Below are positions 1-5,747 of a DNA stretch of 6,275 bases, piece by piece; positions within the stretch are counted from its first letter, which is position 1; each line of letters opens with the position of its first letter. The notes under the pieces were generated by a model. That model had not been told where the DNA came from and did no database searches. It was given only the letters and a program-made list of their open reading frames with translations. The stretch covers positions 1 through 6,275 of the forward strand of contig JAUWKK010000178.1 of the NCBI GenBank assembly GCA_030614245.1. The letters are read 5' to 3'. Position numbers and translations under genes: made by a program. This stretch comes from Planctomycetota bacterium (GTDB taxonomy: Bacteria > Planctomycetota > PUPC01 > JABMSA01 > JAUWKK01).

Positions 1-103
1 CACCCGCGTTTCGCGCCACTAATAATGGGGCGCCGCGTTCCCCGGGGGGTTATTCATTCATTGCCCGGCTGAACGCCTGCCCCACAGATGTCCGCGGGAA
101 CCG
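1..103. other. Leader with no recognisable gene
   Basis: No gene can be supported here. All three + frames close before cpaB: TAA at 20-22, TGA at 70-72 and TGA at 108-110. The start could therefore be the tail of an upstream gene, but the short translations match nothing I recognise. A GC-rich patch at 27-49 (GGGG at 27-30, CCCC at 40-43, then a G run) could fold into a hairpin and is followed by a T-containing stretch, but there is no proper U-tract. I do not call it a terminator, and I see no convincing -35/-10 promoter pair. Confidence 0.5.
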
Positions 104-175
104 TCAGTGAACAGTAATCAGTAATCAGTGAAGAATGACAATACTGGTCACTGGCCACTGATCACTGAATACTGA
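104..175. repeat. Heptad-repeat imperfect palindrome 1, upstream of cpaB
   Basis: The left arm (104-131) is built from consecutive 7-base units from 105: CAGTGAA, CAGTAAT, CAGTAAT, CAGTGAA. The right arm (148-175) carries the complementary style of unit: CACTGGC, CACTGAT, CACTGAA. The reverse complement of the left arm matches the right arm ungapped at 21 of 28 positions, so DNA or RNA could form a long imperfect hairpin with a loop of about 16 bases. The right arm ends 4 bases before the cpaB Shine-Dalgarno. Bases 126-168 match 3199-3241 at 37 of 43 positions, so this element and element 2 are copies of one family. Its function is unknown. Confidence 0.85.
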
Positions 176-192
176 ATACGGAGGATCGAGGG

Positions 193-1545
193 ATGCGAAG
201 GTCGAAGCCGATACTTATGCTACTGGTTTCTGCAACCGTCGGACTTGTTGCGACGGTCGCTGCGGCTAAGTACTTGAATAACAAAGCTGGCGGTCCGGCC
301 GACAGGCCCAAGCCGACGAAGCAATTTGTCGTCGTCGCAAAGAACAAGATCGCTGAAGGGAAGGAGATTGTCGCGACGGACATCAAGAAGGAGGAGAAGC
401 CCATCGGGGAACTGCCCGATGATGCAATAGAGAATACGGATCTCGTTGTAGGGCGAAAAGCTCTCGTCAAGATCGACAAGGATGACGTGATATCCGAGAC
501 AAAACTCGTGGCGGAAGAGGTCGTATATCGCGCGAGCCGTGGCATGCGGGAGTTCTCGCTCTATAGAGCGGTCGTGCCCGCCCGGCTCGAACCCGGTATG
601 CATGTTGATGTCATCGCACTTGGTGTGGGTAAAGCCGATAAAGATGATCAAGGCGACAGCACTCCGGTGCATGGGATCATTTTAGAATATGTGAAAATAC
701 TCGAAGTGCCGCCGCCCGGCAACTCCGCGCGCAACGCGCTGAAAGCTACTCTCGAAGTTTCCGCAGAAGACGCCGTCAGGCTGGCCACTGCTGTCGAGGA
801 AGGAACGGTTACTCTCATAATCAACCGTGAAACGAGCCGGCCCAAGCCCAGGAAGTGGGTACTTGTAGCCACGCAGCTCATACACCAGGGGAAACCGATC
901 ACGGAAAGCGACCTCACAGTAACGAGGATGCCGGTCGCCGGACTGCCTGAAGATGCTGTTGTGAAAAAGTCCGCGGTCGTCGGCCTCGAAGCCGCGGCTG
1001 CTGTCGAGAAGGGCGCCGTCATAGTGGCTGCGAACTTGCGCAAGCCTGTGGAAGTGAAGAAGGCCGACCCTCAGGAATTGCTCGCCAGGGCTAAGGCTCT
1101 CAAGGGGGCCGCCGCAGAGACCAAGTTGACGGAACTGATACAGCAGTTTCCGGATGACCCGGCTGCCGAAGAAGCGGAGAACATCCTGAAGAACATAGCT
1201 GACGAGAGGCTCCGCAAGGCCGCCACAGCCGAATTCGAGGTCGCATACAAGAAGATCGACGCGATGGTGACTTCGGGCGCGTTCGAGGAAGCCCAGCAGC
1301 GGATCGATCGGGCACTGGAGGCCTTTGACGGCCTGAAAACAGCCGATGGCAATGCTGTCGAACTGCTCGATGCCCTGCGTGAGCGGGCCGATGAGCGCGA
1401 AAAGAAAGCCGGCATGCTGTTCAACCAGTTCAGAAACCTCAAGATGAACCGCAGGGACGAGATTGCGGAGAAGTATAAGAAGCAGTTGGAAGCCTTCTGC
1501 CCGCAGAGCAAATATACGGAAATGGCAAGAAAAATGGTGCTGTAA
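193..1545 (+). CDS. cpaB: Flp/Tad pilus assembly protein CpaB (RcpC), enlarged form with two SAF-like domains
   Basis: This is the membrane-anchored periplasmic protein of the Tad pilus, thought in this family to bind or gate near the secretin. The 450 residues comprise an N-terminal signal/anchor helix (about 7-25), a SAF domain (about 45-106), and an RcpC/CpaB core (about 111-212) that includes the segment VPARLEPGMHVDVIAL. A second SAF-like segment (about 222-283) follows, then a charged helical tail (about 291-450). The two SAF segments align without gaps at 21 of 62 identical positions, sharing a GK-I-D core, P-LP-DA and VVG-A. Two stretches of the tail (about 311-340 and 422-450) look TPR-like, with a hydrophobic-F-P spacing before an Ala-rich helix. 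Typical CpaB proteins are roughly 250-300 residues with one SAF domain, so this one is unusually long. ATG at 193 is preceded by GGAGG at 180-184 with 8 bases between; an in-frame TGA at 166-168 limits any earlier start. The family call is firm; the role of the tail is unknown. Confidence 0.9.
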   Translation: MRRSKPILMLLVSATVGLVATVAAAKYLNNKAGGPADRPKPTKQFVVVAKNKIAEGKEIVATDIKKEEKPIGELPDDAIENTDLVVGRKALVKIDKDDVISETKLVAEEVVYRASRGMREFSLYRAVVPARLEPGMHVDVIALGVGKADKDDQGDSTPVHGIILEYVKILEVPPPGNSARNALKATLEVSAEDAVRLATAVEEGTVTLIINRETSRPKPRKWVLVATQLIHQGKPITESDLTVTRMPVAGLPEDAVVKKSAVVGLEAAAAVEKGAVIVAANLRKPVEVKKADPQELLARAKALKGAAAETKLTELIQQFPDDPAAEEAENILKNIADERLRKAATAEFEVAYKKIDAMVTSGAFEEAQQRIDRALEAFDGLKTADGNAVELLDALRERADEREKKAGMLFNQFRNLKMNRRDEIAEKYKKQLEAFCPQSKYTEMARKMVL

Positions 1546-1578
1546 CGGTATCCGCCGGCCACCGGACGATAGGGCTGG

Positions 1579-1597
1579 CGTCCGCTCCGGGCGGACG
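1579..1597 (+). other. GC-rich stem-loop downstream of cpaB
   Basis: CGTCCGC (1579-1585) and GCGGACG (1591-1597) form a perfect 7-bp stem around a 5-base loop, beginning 34 bases after the cpaB stop. No T-run follows, so it is not a canonical intrinsic terminator. It could slow or protect the 3' end of a cpaB message, or be incidental in GC-rich DNA. Confidence 0.4.
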
Positions 1598-1625
1598 GTC
1601 TCCCTCGATTGCACATCCGGGTTCA

Positions 1626-1645
1626 CGCGCCGATGCGATGGCGCG
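1626..1645 (+). other. Small inverted repeat CGCGCC/GGCGCG
   Basis: CGCGCC at 1626-1631 pairs perfectly with GGCGCG at 1640-1645 across an 8-base loop. It has no U-tract and no recognisable RNA family signature. At this GC content it may be chance. Confidence 0.25.
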
Positions 1646-1709
1646 GGAAGCCGGGCGTGTCGTTCTGGGCCACGTGCAGGCTGTGTAGATTGCCCCAGCC
1701 GGCAAGAGA

Positions 1710-1792
1710 CTTCAGGCCTCAGACGTCAGGCTTCAGGAAGAAATCCCGAATGGCATCCCTGAAGTCTGAAGCCTGTAGCCTTGGGTCTGAGG
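1710..1792. repeat. Heptad-repeat imperfect palindrome 2, between cpaB and cpaE
   Basis: The left arm has four in-phase 7-base units: CTTCAGG (1710), CCTCAGA (1717), CGTCAGG (1724) and CTTCAGG (1731). The right arm has five: CCTGAAG (1758), TCTGAAG (1765), CCTGTAG (1772), CCTTGGG (1779) and TCTGAGG (1786). The innermost 17 bases of each arm (1721-1737 and 1758-1774) are complementary at 14 of 17 positions, around a loop of about 20 bases. The unit sequence differs from elements 1 and 3, but the layout is the same: CAG-type heptads on the left and CTG-type heptads on the right. It does not abut a ribosome-binding site; the cpaE Shine-Dalgarno is about 150 bases further on. Confidence 0.8.
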
Positions 1793-1940
1793 TCGGTCGA
1801 AAACAGTGCCGTTGCGAGGCTTATGGTGAGCGCTTGCAGCATTGATTCCGACGCTGAAACACGTTCTTGCGGCTGTACCAGACACCATAGGTGCCGAAAC
1901 TCATAGATACTGGCAGATGATGCTGCCGCAGAGATTTCAC

Positions 1941-1947
1941 GGAGGAG
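1941..1947 (+). promoter_or_regulatory. Shine-Dalgarno of cpaE
   Basis: GGAGGAG lies 10 bases before ATG 1958 and fixes that start. The same frame has a TAG at 1904-1906 and no other ATG between. A small inverted repeat (GGCAG at 1912-1916, CTGCC at 1923-1927) sits 13 bases upstream. Confidence 0.75.
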
Positions 1948-1957
1948 AACTGCTTCC

Positions 1958-3157
1958 ATGCTGGATGCCAACCGTGTAATGATCGTCGATCTGGGTGACG
2001 GGCTGGGCCGCAACATCCAGGAATCGATCGGGCTCGATCCTGAAAGCTGCAAATCCGCATCAGGTGAGGCCATAGAAGATGTGCTGGGCATGATCGAACG
2101 GACGAACCCGGCTATCACCTTCTTCGGCGTGTCGGACGCAGCAAGCCAAATGCTGCCGCTGATCGAGCGAGTGGCGTCGGTCTTCCCGAAGATGGGCGTG
2201 GTCGTCGCCGCGCCGAGCGATTCGCCGGAACTTATCCTCAATCTGCTGCGTGCGGGCGCCGACGAGTTCTTCACATTGCCCTGCACCCCCGACGCATTCA
2301 AGGGCGCACTCCAGCGGGTCTGTCGCAAGAAGGGCATACTGCGGGTACCTTCTGCCAGCAGCATGGGAAAGACAATAGCCACGTTCAGCGGAAAAGGCGG
2401 CTGCGGTACGACGATGATAGCCGCCAACCTGGCCTGCAATCTGTCCGGGCTCTCAGGCCAACCGGTCGCCGTAGTCGATTTCGACCTGCAGTTCGGCGAT
2501 CTGGCGACGATGATGGACGTGCCGGCGGCGCACACTCTAGCCGATGCCGTCGGCGACGACGGAACACTCGATGAAGACCTGATTAACGAGATTGTAGTGG
2601 AACACCCCAGCGGTGTAGCCGTTATAGCCGCTCCGAACGACCCGGCCGATGGCGAGAGCATAACCGGCGAGCATGCCTCTACTATTCTCAAGAAGCTGCG
2701 GGGGAAGTACGGCTATGTGATCGTCGATACGAGTTGCGCGTTCAATGGGTGTTCGCTGTCGGTACTCGATGAGGCCGACGAGATCATCCTGGTGACGGAC
2801 ACCCTGGTGCCGTCGATTCGAGCGTCCGAGCGCAGCACGCGTGTGTTCGAGAAGCTCGACTACGACCAGGAGAGCATCCGCCTTGTTGTGAATCGGTTCA
2901 ATCCGAAGGGCGAACTGAGCGTCGAGGATCTCGAAAAGGCGTTCAAACTGCCGATCTTCCACATTCTACCGAACGATTTCGATACTGCCATGGCAGCGAT
3001 CGACGCGGGCGTTCCGGTGGCGGAGGTCGCGGAACGCTGCGAACTGGCCTCCTCGCTGCGCGTGCTGGCCGCCAAGTTTGTCGAAGGCGCCGAAGAGCAG
3101 GCCCCAGCCGCCGCGGGAGGAGTCATGGGCATGCTGACGCATCTGTTCAAGAAGTAG
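1958..3157 (+). CDS. cpaE: Tad pilus localisation ATPase CpaE/TadZ (degenerate receiver plus MinD/ParA-like domain)
   Basis: TadZ/CpaE proteins place the Tad secretion machine, often at a pole, and act at the cytoplasmic membrane face. The N-terminal part (about 1-125) has a response-regulator fold pattern, including AGADEFF followed by TLP near residue 108. The usual phospho-acceptor Asp region reads AITFFGVSD, with Phe/Gly at the expected site, and the conserved Lys of the KP motif is Leu, so it is probably a pseudo-receiver. The C-terminal part is a MinD/ParA-type ATPase. Its deviant Walker A is SGKGGCGTT (about 144-152), keeping the signature Lys146 but with Thr where the P-loop Lys normally stands. 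A Walker A'-like VVDFDLQFGD lies at 172-181, and a Walker B-like YVIVDTS at 253-259. The 399 residues are a normal family length. The last residues (GGVMGMLTHLFKK) resemble a short amphipathic membrane-targeting helix; that is inference. ATG 1958 has a strong GGAGGAG site. Confidence 0.93.
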   Translation: MLDANRVMIVDLGDGLGRNIQESIGLDPESCKSASGEAIEDVLGMIERTNPAITFFGVSDAASQMLPLIERVASVFPKMGVVVAAPSDSPELILNLLRAGADEFFTLPCTPDAFKGALQRVCRKKGILRVPSASSMGKTIATFSGKGGCGTTMIAANLACNLSGLSGQPVAVVDFDLQFGDLATMMDVPAAHTLADAVGDDGTLDEDLINEIVVEHPSGVAVIAAPNDPADGESITGEHASTILKKLRGKYGYVIVDTSCAFNGCSLSVLDEADEIILVTDTLVPSIRASERSTRVFEKLDYDQESIRLVVNRFNPKGELSVEDLEKAFKLPIFHILPNDFDTAMAAIDAGVPVAEVAERCELASSLRVLAAKFVEGAEEQAPAAAGGVMGMLTHLFKK

Positions 3158-3178
3158 TGCCAACTTGCAAGATTGGCA
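3158..3178 (+). other. Stem-loop directly after the cpaE stop codon
   Basis: TGCCAA (3158-3163) pairs with TTGGCA (3173-3178) and starts on the base after the cpaE TAG. The 9-base interior (CTTGCAAGA) can extend the stem slightly. No T-run follows, so termination is unlikely; it could be a weak attenuator or processing hairpin. Confidence 0.35.
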
Positions 3179-3184
3179 GAAATG

Positions 3185-3256
3185 CAGTGAATACCAAGCA
3201 GTGAAGAATCATGATACTGACCACTGACCACTGATCACTGACCACTGGCCACTGAT
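3185..3256. repeat. Heptad-repeat imperfect palindrome 3, between cpaE and cpaF
   Basis: The left side carries CAGTGAA at 3185 and again at 3199, exactly two heptads apart. The right side is a run of six in-phase units: TACTGAC (3215), CACTGAC (3222), CACTGAT (3229), CACTGAC (3236), CACTGGC (3243) and CACTGAT (3250). Bases 3199-3241 match 126-168 at 37 of 43 positions without a gap, showing that this element and the one before cpaB are related copies. The run ends 9 bases before the cpaF Shine-Dalgarno. Confidence 0.85.
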
Positions 3257-3279
3257 TTGTTATGTGAGGTAAGAGCGGA

Positions 3280-4671
3280 ATGCTGTTATCGGACCGCCTG
3301 AAAGTATCCGGCAGACACGAGCCCGCCTCTGTGGCGGTCGAGGATGCCCCTGCACAGGACGGCCTGGCGAAGTTGAACCTCGAGCGCAAGACACCGCAGC
3401 ACGATCCATATGAAGCGCTCAAGGGGCGCGTCCACACGAAGCTCCTCGACATACTCGACTTGAGCCAGATCGATACGGTCAGCCGGGAAGAACTCCTGGG
3501 CCAGGTCAGCGTTGCTATTGAGGACATTCTCTCGCTCGAAGGCGTCATCCTCAAGCGGGCCGAGCGCGACCGCCTCATCACGCAGATACTCGACGACATC
3601 CTCGGCTTCGGCCCGCTCGAACCGCTCCTGAAAGACGACACTGTCTCGGATATCCTCGTCAACGGCGCGAAACAGACATATGTCGAACGCCGAGGCAAAC
3701 TGGAGCTGACCGACGTCGTCTTCAAGGACAACGCTCACTTGCTGCACATCATCGACCGGATCGTCTCGGGAGTAGGGCGTCGAATCGACGAGTCGTCCCC
3801 GATCTGCGACGCGCGCCTCCCCGACGGCTCGCGTGTGAACGCGATCATCCCGCCTTTAGCCATCGACGGGCCGTCTCTCTCGATCAGGAAGTTCGGCACG
3901 AAGAAGCTCACCATCGAGGACCTGGTGAGATTCGGCGCTCTCACCGAGGAAATGGTCAAGTTCCTGAAGGGTTGCGTCTTCGCCAGGCTGAACTGCATTA
4001 TCTCGGGCGGAACCGGCTCGGGAAAGACGACCCTGTTGAACTGCCTCTCGAGCTTCATTCCCGCGGATGAACGCATCGTGACTATCGAGGACTCCGCCGA
4101 GCTCCAACTGATGCAGGAGCACGTGGTGAGGCTCGAAACACGTCCGCCGAACGTCGAAGGCGTCGGCGAGATCAATCAGCGCGAACTTGTGAGGAACTGT
4201 CTGCGCATGCGGCCCGACCGGATCATCGTCGGCGAGGTGCGGGCAGGCGAAGCGCTCGATATGCTTCAGGCAATGAACACGGGCCACGACGGTTCCGTAG
4301 CGACGCTCCACGCAAACAGCCCCCGGGACGCACTGGCGCGTCTCGAGACGATGATCGCAATGGCGGGCGTAGACCTGCCCCCCAAGGCGACCAGCACGCA
4401 GATCGCCTCGGCCGTCGATATCATCGTCCAGGCCAGCCGCCTCAGCGACGGATCGAGAAAGATAATCAACATTACCGAGGTGCTCGGAATGGAAGGCGAG
4501 ATGATCACCATGCAGGATGTCTTCGTTTTCGAGAGGACGGGACTCGATGCCGACGGCAAGGTGATCGGCCAGATGAAGGCTACCGGCGTGCGTCCGAAGA
4601 GCGCCGACAAGATAAAGGCGGCAGGCTATGACCTGCCGGCCTCGCTTTTTGAAGGCCCTGATGGTTTCTGA
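3280..4671 (+). CDS. cpaF: Tad pilus motor ATPase CpaF/TadA (PulE/VirB11-type secretion ATPase)
   Basis: This hexameric cytoplasmic ATPase powers Flp pilus assembly by acting on the TadB/TadC platform. In its 463 residues, the N-terminal domain (about 40-200) contains the family segments ILGFGPLEPLL, VSDILVNG and DARLPDGSRVN. The motor motifs are all intact: Walker A GGTGSGKT (243-250), Asp box TIEDSAELQL (268-277), Walker B-like RIIVGEVRAGEA (314-325), and His box TGHDGSVATLHANSP (334-348). The length is usual for the family, and nothing suggests loss of function. ATG 3280 is the first start after an in-frame TGA at 3265-3267, with GAGG at 3266-3269 and a 10-base spacer. Its position between cpaE and tadB is the canonical Tad order. 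Confidence 0.96.
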   Translation: MLLSDRLKVSGRHEPASVAVEDAPAQDGLAKLNLERKTPQHDPYEALKGRVHTKLLDILDLSQIDTVSREELLGQVSVAIEDILSLEGVILKRAERDRLITQILDDILGFGPLEPLLKDDTVSDILVNGAKQTYVERRGKLELTDVVFKDNAHLLHIIDRIVSGVGRRIDESSPICDARLPDGSRVNAIIPPLAIDGPSLSIRKFGTKKLTIEDLVRFGALTEEMVKFLKGCVFARLNCIISGGTGSGKTTLLNCLSSFIPADERIVTIEDSAELQLMQEHVVRLETRPPNVEGVGEINQRELVRNCLRMRPDRIIVGEVRAGEALDMLQAMNTGHDGSVATLHANSPRDALARLETMIAMAGVDLPPKATSTQIASAVDIIVQASRLSDGSRKIINITEVLGMEGEMITMQDVFVFERTGLDADGKVIGQMKATGVRPKSADKIKAAGYDLPASLFEGPDGF

Positions 4672-4672
4672 G

Positions 4673-4752
4673 AGTTGAGCAGGTGAAAGTTGACAGGAGA
4701 CAAGACGCGTCCGTTCTCTTGCGTCTACTGCTCCACTGTTCAACTGTCACCT
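4673..4752. repeat. Heptad/octad-repeat imperfect palindrome 4, between cpaF and tadB
   Basis: The arms are 4681-4708 and 4721-4752. The reverse complement of the right arm aligns with the left arm with only one substitution among the first 13 bases (AGGTGAAAGTTGA against AGGTGACAGTTGA) and a few small gaps further in. The stem closes with AGACGC (4703-4708) against GCGTCT (4721-4726) around a 12-base loop. The left arm repeats AGTTGA, AGGTGA, AGTTGA, AGGAGA at spacings of 8, 7 and 7 bases. The right arm repeats ACTG at 4727, 4735 and 4743, an 8-base spacing. It fills most of the 103-base gap, starting just after the cpaF stop and ending 11 bases before the tadB Shine-Dalgarno. Confidence 0.8.
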
Positions 4753-4774
4753 TACGGACTGACGGAGGTCTCTA

Positions 4775-5743
4775 ATGCAGATCGCGCTGCTGCTGATATT
4801 TGTGGCCGTGACAGGGCTGGCAGCCGCCATATTCATGATGCTGGCACCGGGCAAGGGCAACCTGCACGACCGGCGCGTGCGGCGCATGGTTGCGCGCTCC
4901 GTGGCCAAGGAAGTCGAAAACGACCAGCCAACAATCCTGTTGCGCAAGGATATCGTCGAGAAATCGTCGCGGTTCCGCAAGCAGCTCAACGACCTCTCCA
5001 GTGCCACGCAACTCGCCAAGTTGATCCAGCAGAGCGGCATGCAGATCGATCAGGGCTCGTTCATCATAGTCTGCGCCGGGATCGGCTGTGTGTTTGCCGT
5101 CATAGCGTGGCTCGTCAGCGGGACGATTCTCTTTGCGCCGGTGGGGTTCGCCCCGGGCGCAATGCTGCCGTACATCTACCTGTTGTGGAAACGCAAGAGG
5201 CGCATAAAGACAATGACAGAGCAGTTCCCCGACGCCCTCGAGATGCTCGTGAGCGCCCTGCGGGCGGGCCAGGCCTTCACAACCGCGCTGGGGACGGTTG
5301 CCACGGAGATGCCCGATCCGCTGGGACTCGAGTTCCAGGCGACCTTTGACGAACAGAACTTCGGCGTGGCGCTGCTGGATGCGCTCGAGCATCTGCGTGA
5401 TCGCATCGACACGGTTGATATGGAGTTCTTCGTCACCGCCGTAAGCATCCAGCGAGAGACGGGCGGCAATCTGGCGGAGATTCTGTCGGGCCTGGGCACC
5501 ACGATACGCCAGCGGCTGAAGCTGTTCGGCCACATTCGCTCGCTCACGGCCCAAGGGCGATACTCCGGCATGATCGTGGCCGCGATGCCCATCGGACTCG
5601 GCGGGATTCTCTACCTGCTGAACCCCGATTACGTAGGCCAGCTTCTCACCTCCACGACGGGGAACTACATGCTGGGGGGAGCTCTTCTCATGCAGACCTG
5701 CGGCTTTCTTATCATCCGAAAGATTGTGAATTTCAAGGTGTGA
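4775..5743 (+). CDS. tadB: Tad pilus inner-membrane platform protein TadB (GspF/T2SSF family)
   Basis: TadB forms, with TadC, the integral-membrane platform that the motor ATPase drives. The 322 residues have an N-terminal membrane helix (about 3-22) and a charged cytoplasmic stretch. Two closely spaced helices (about 95-116 and 118-138) are followed by a T2SSF cytoplasmic domain (about 147-265) and two C-terminal helices (about 265-284 and 297-316). Diagnostic segments are QFPDALEMLVSALRAGQAF (150-168) and VSIQRETGGNLAEIL (223-237), both typical of TadB. ATG 4775 follows GGAGG at 4764-4768 with a 6-base spacer, and an in-frame TGA at 4760-4762 excludes an earlier start. A slightly longer open frame exists on the opposite strand (4772-5767) but has no family features. 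The length is normal and the domain appears complete. Confidence 0.94.
   Translation: MQIALLLIFVAVTGLAAAIFMMLAPGKGNLHDRRVRRMVARSVAKEVENDQPTILLRKDIVEKSSRFRKQLNDLSSATQLAKLIQQSGMQIDQGSFIIVCAGIGCVFAVIAWLVSGTILFAPVGFAPGAMLPYIYLLWKRKRRIKTMTEQFPDALEMLVSALRAGQAFTTALGTVATEMPDPLGLEFQATFDEQNFGVALLDALEHLRDRIDTVDMEFFVTAVSIQRETGGNLAEILSGLGTTIRQRLKLFGHIRSLTAQGRYSGMIVAAMPIGLGGILYLLNPDYVGQLLTSTTGNYMLGGALLMQTCGFLIIRKIVNFKV
5735..5738 (+). promoter_or_regulatory. Shine-Dalgarno of tadC inside the tadB coding end
   Basis: AAGG lies within the last codons of tadB, 9 bases before ATG 5748. With only 4 bases between the tadB stop and the tadC start, translation of tadC is probably coupled to tadB. Confidence 0.5.
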
Positions 5744-5747
5744 TCTG

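Larger units (their letters stand above)
1546..1957. other. 412-base gap between cpaB and cpaE, no gene supported
   Basis: No reading frame here looks like a protein. From left to right the gap holds a GC-rich hairpin (1579-1597), a second small hairpin (1626-1645), and heptad-repeat palindrome 2 (1710-1792). About 150 bases of unassigned sequence follow, including a short inverted repeat GGCAG/CTGCC (1912-1927), and the gap ends with the cpaE Shine-Dalgarno (1941-1947). In canonical Tad loci a secretin gene (cpaC/rcpA) often lies between cpaB and cpaE. I see neither it nor a recognisable remnant. A promoter for cpaE could lie in 1800-1940, but I could not identify one. Confidence 0.6.

Noticed and set aside
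104..175. CRISPR-like array suggested by the short tandem units
   Set aside because: Units are 7-8 bases, contiguous, without spacers, and arranged as opposed arms of one palindrome; no cas gene is present.
682..1626. Long minus-strand open frame across cpaB
   Set aside because: It mirrors the cpaB coding sequence with no protein family features; such antisense frames are common in GC-rich genes.
1640..1670. GGGAAGCCGGGCGTG segment recalling the cobalamin riboswitch core
   Set aside because: The rest of the conserved B12-box layout is absent and there is no cobalamin-related gene nearby.
1463..1845. Two overlapping + strand frames spanning the end of cpaB and the following gap
   Set aside because: The translations are Arg/Ser-rich, run through hairpins and the heptad repeat, and have no plausible start site or family resemblance.
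1910..1927. Possible sigma-54 promoter before cpaE (TGGCA followed by GC pairs)
   Set aside because: The GC of the -12 element is out of register with the required GG-GC spacing and the TTGC core is missing.
4690..4718. Perfect -35 box TTGACA upstream of tadB
   Set aside because: It arises from the repeat units of palindrome 4, and no -10-like hexamer lies 16-18 bases downstream.
3856..4743. Minus-strand open frame across cpaF
   Set aside because: It is antisense to intact cpaF motor motifs and starts within palindrome 4, so it is not a believable gene.
4690..5349. + strand frame overlapping tadB in another phase
   Set aside because: It begins at a non-ATG codon inside palindrome 4 and is out of frame with the clearly conserved TadB product.
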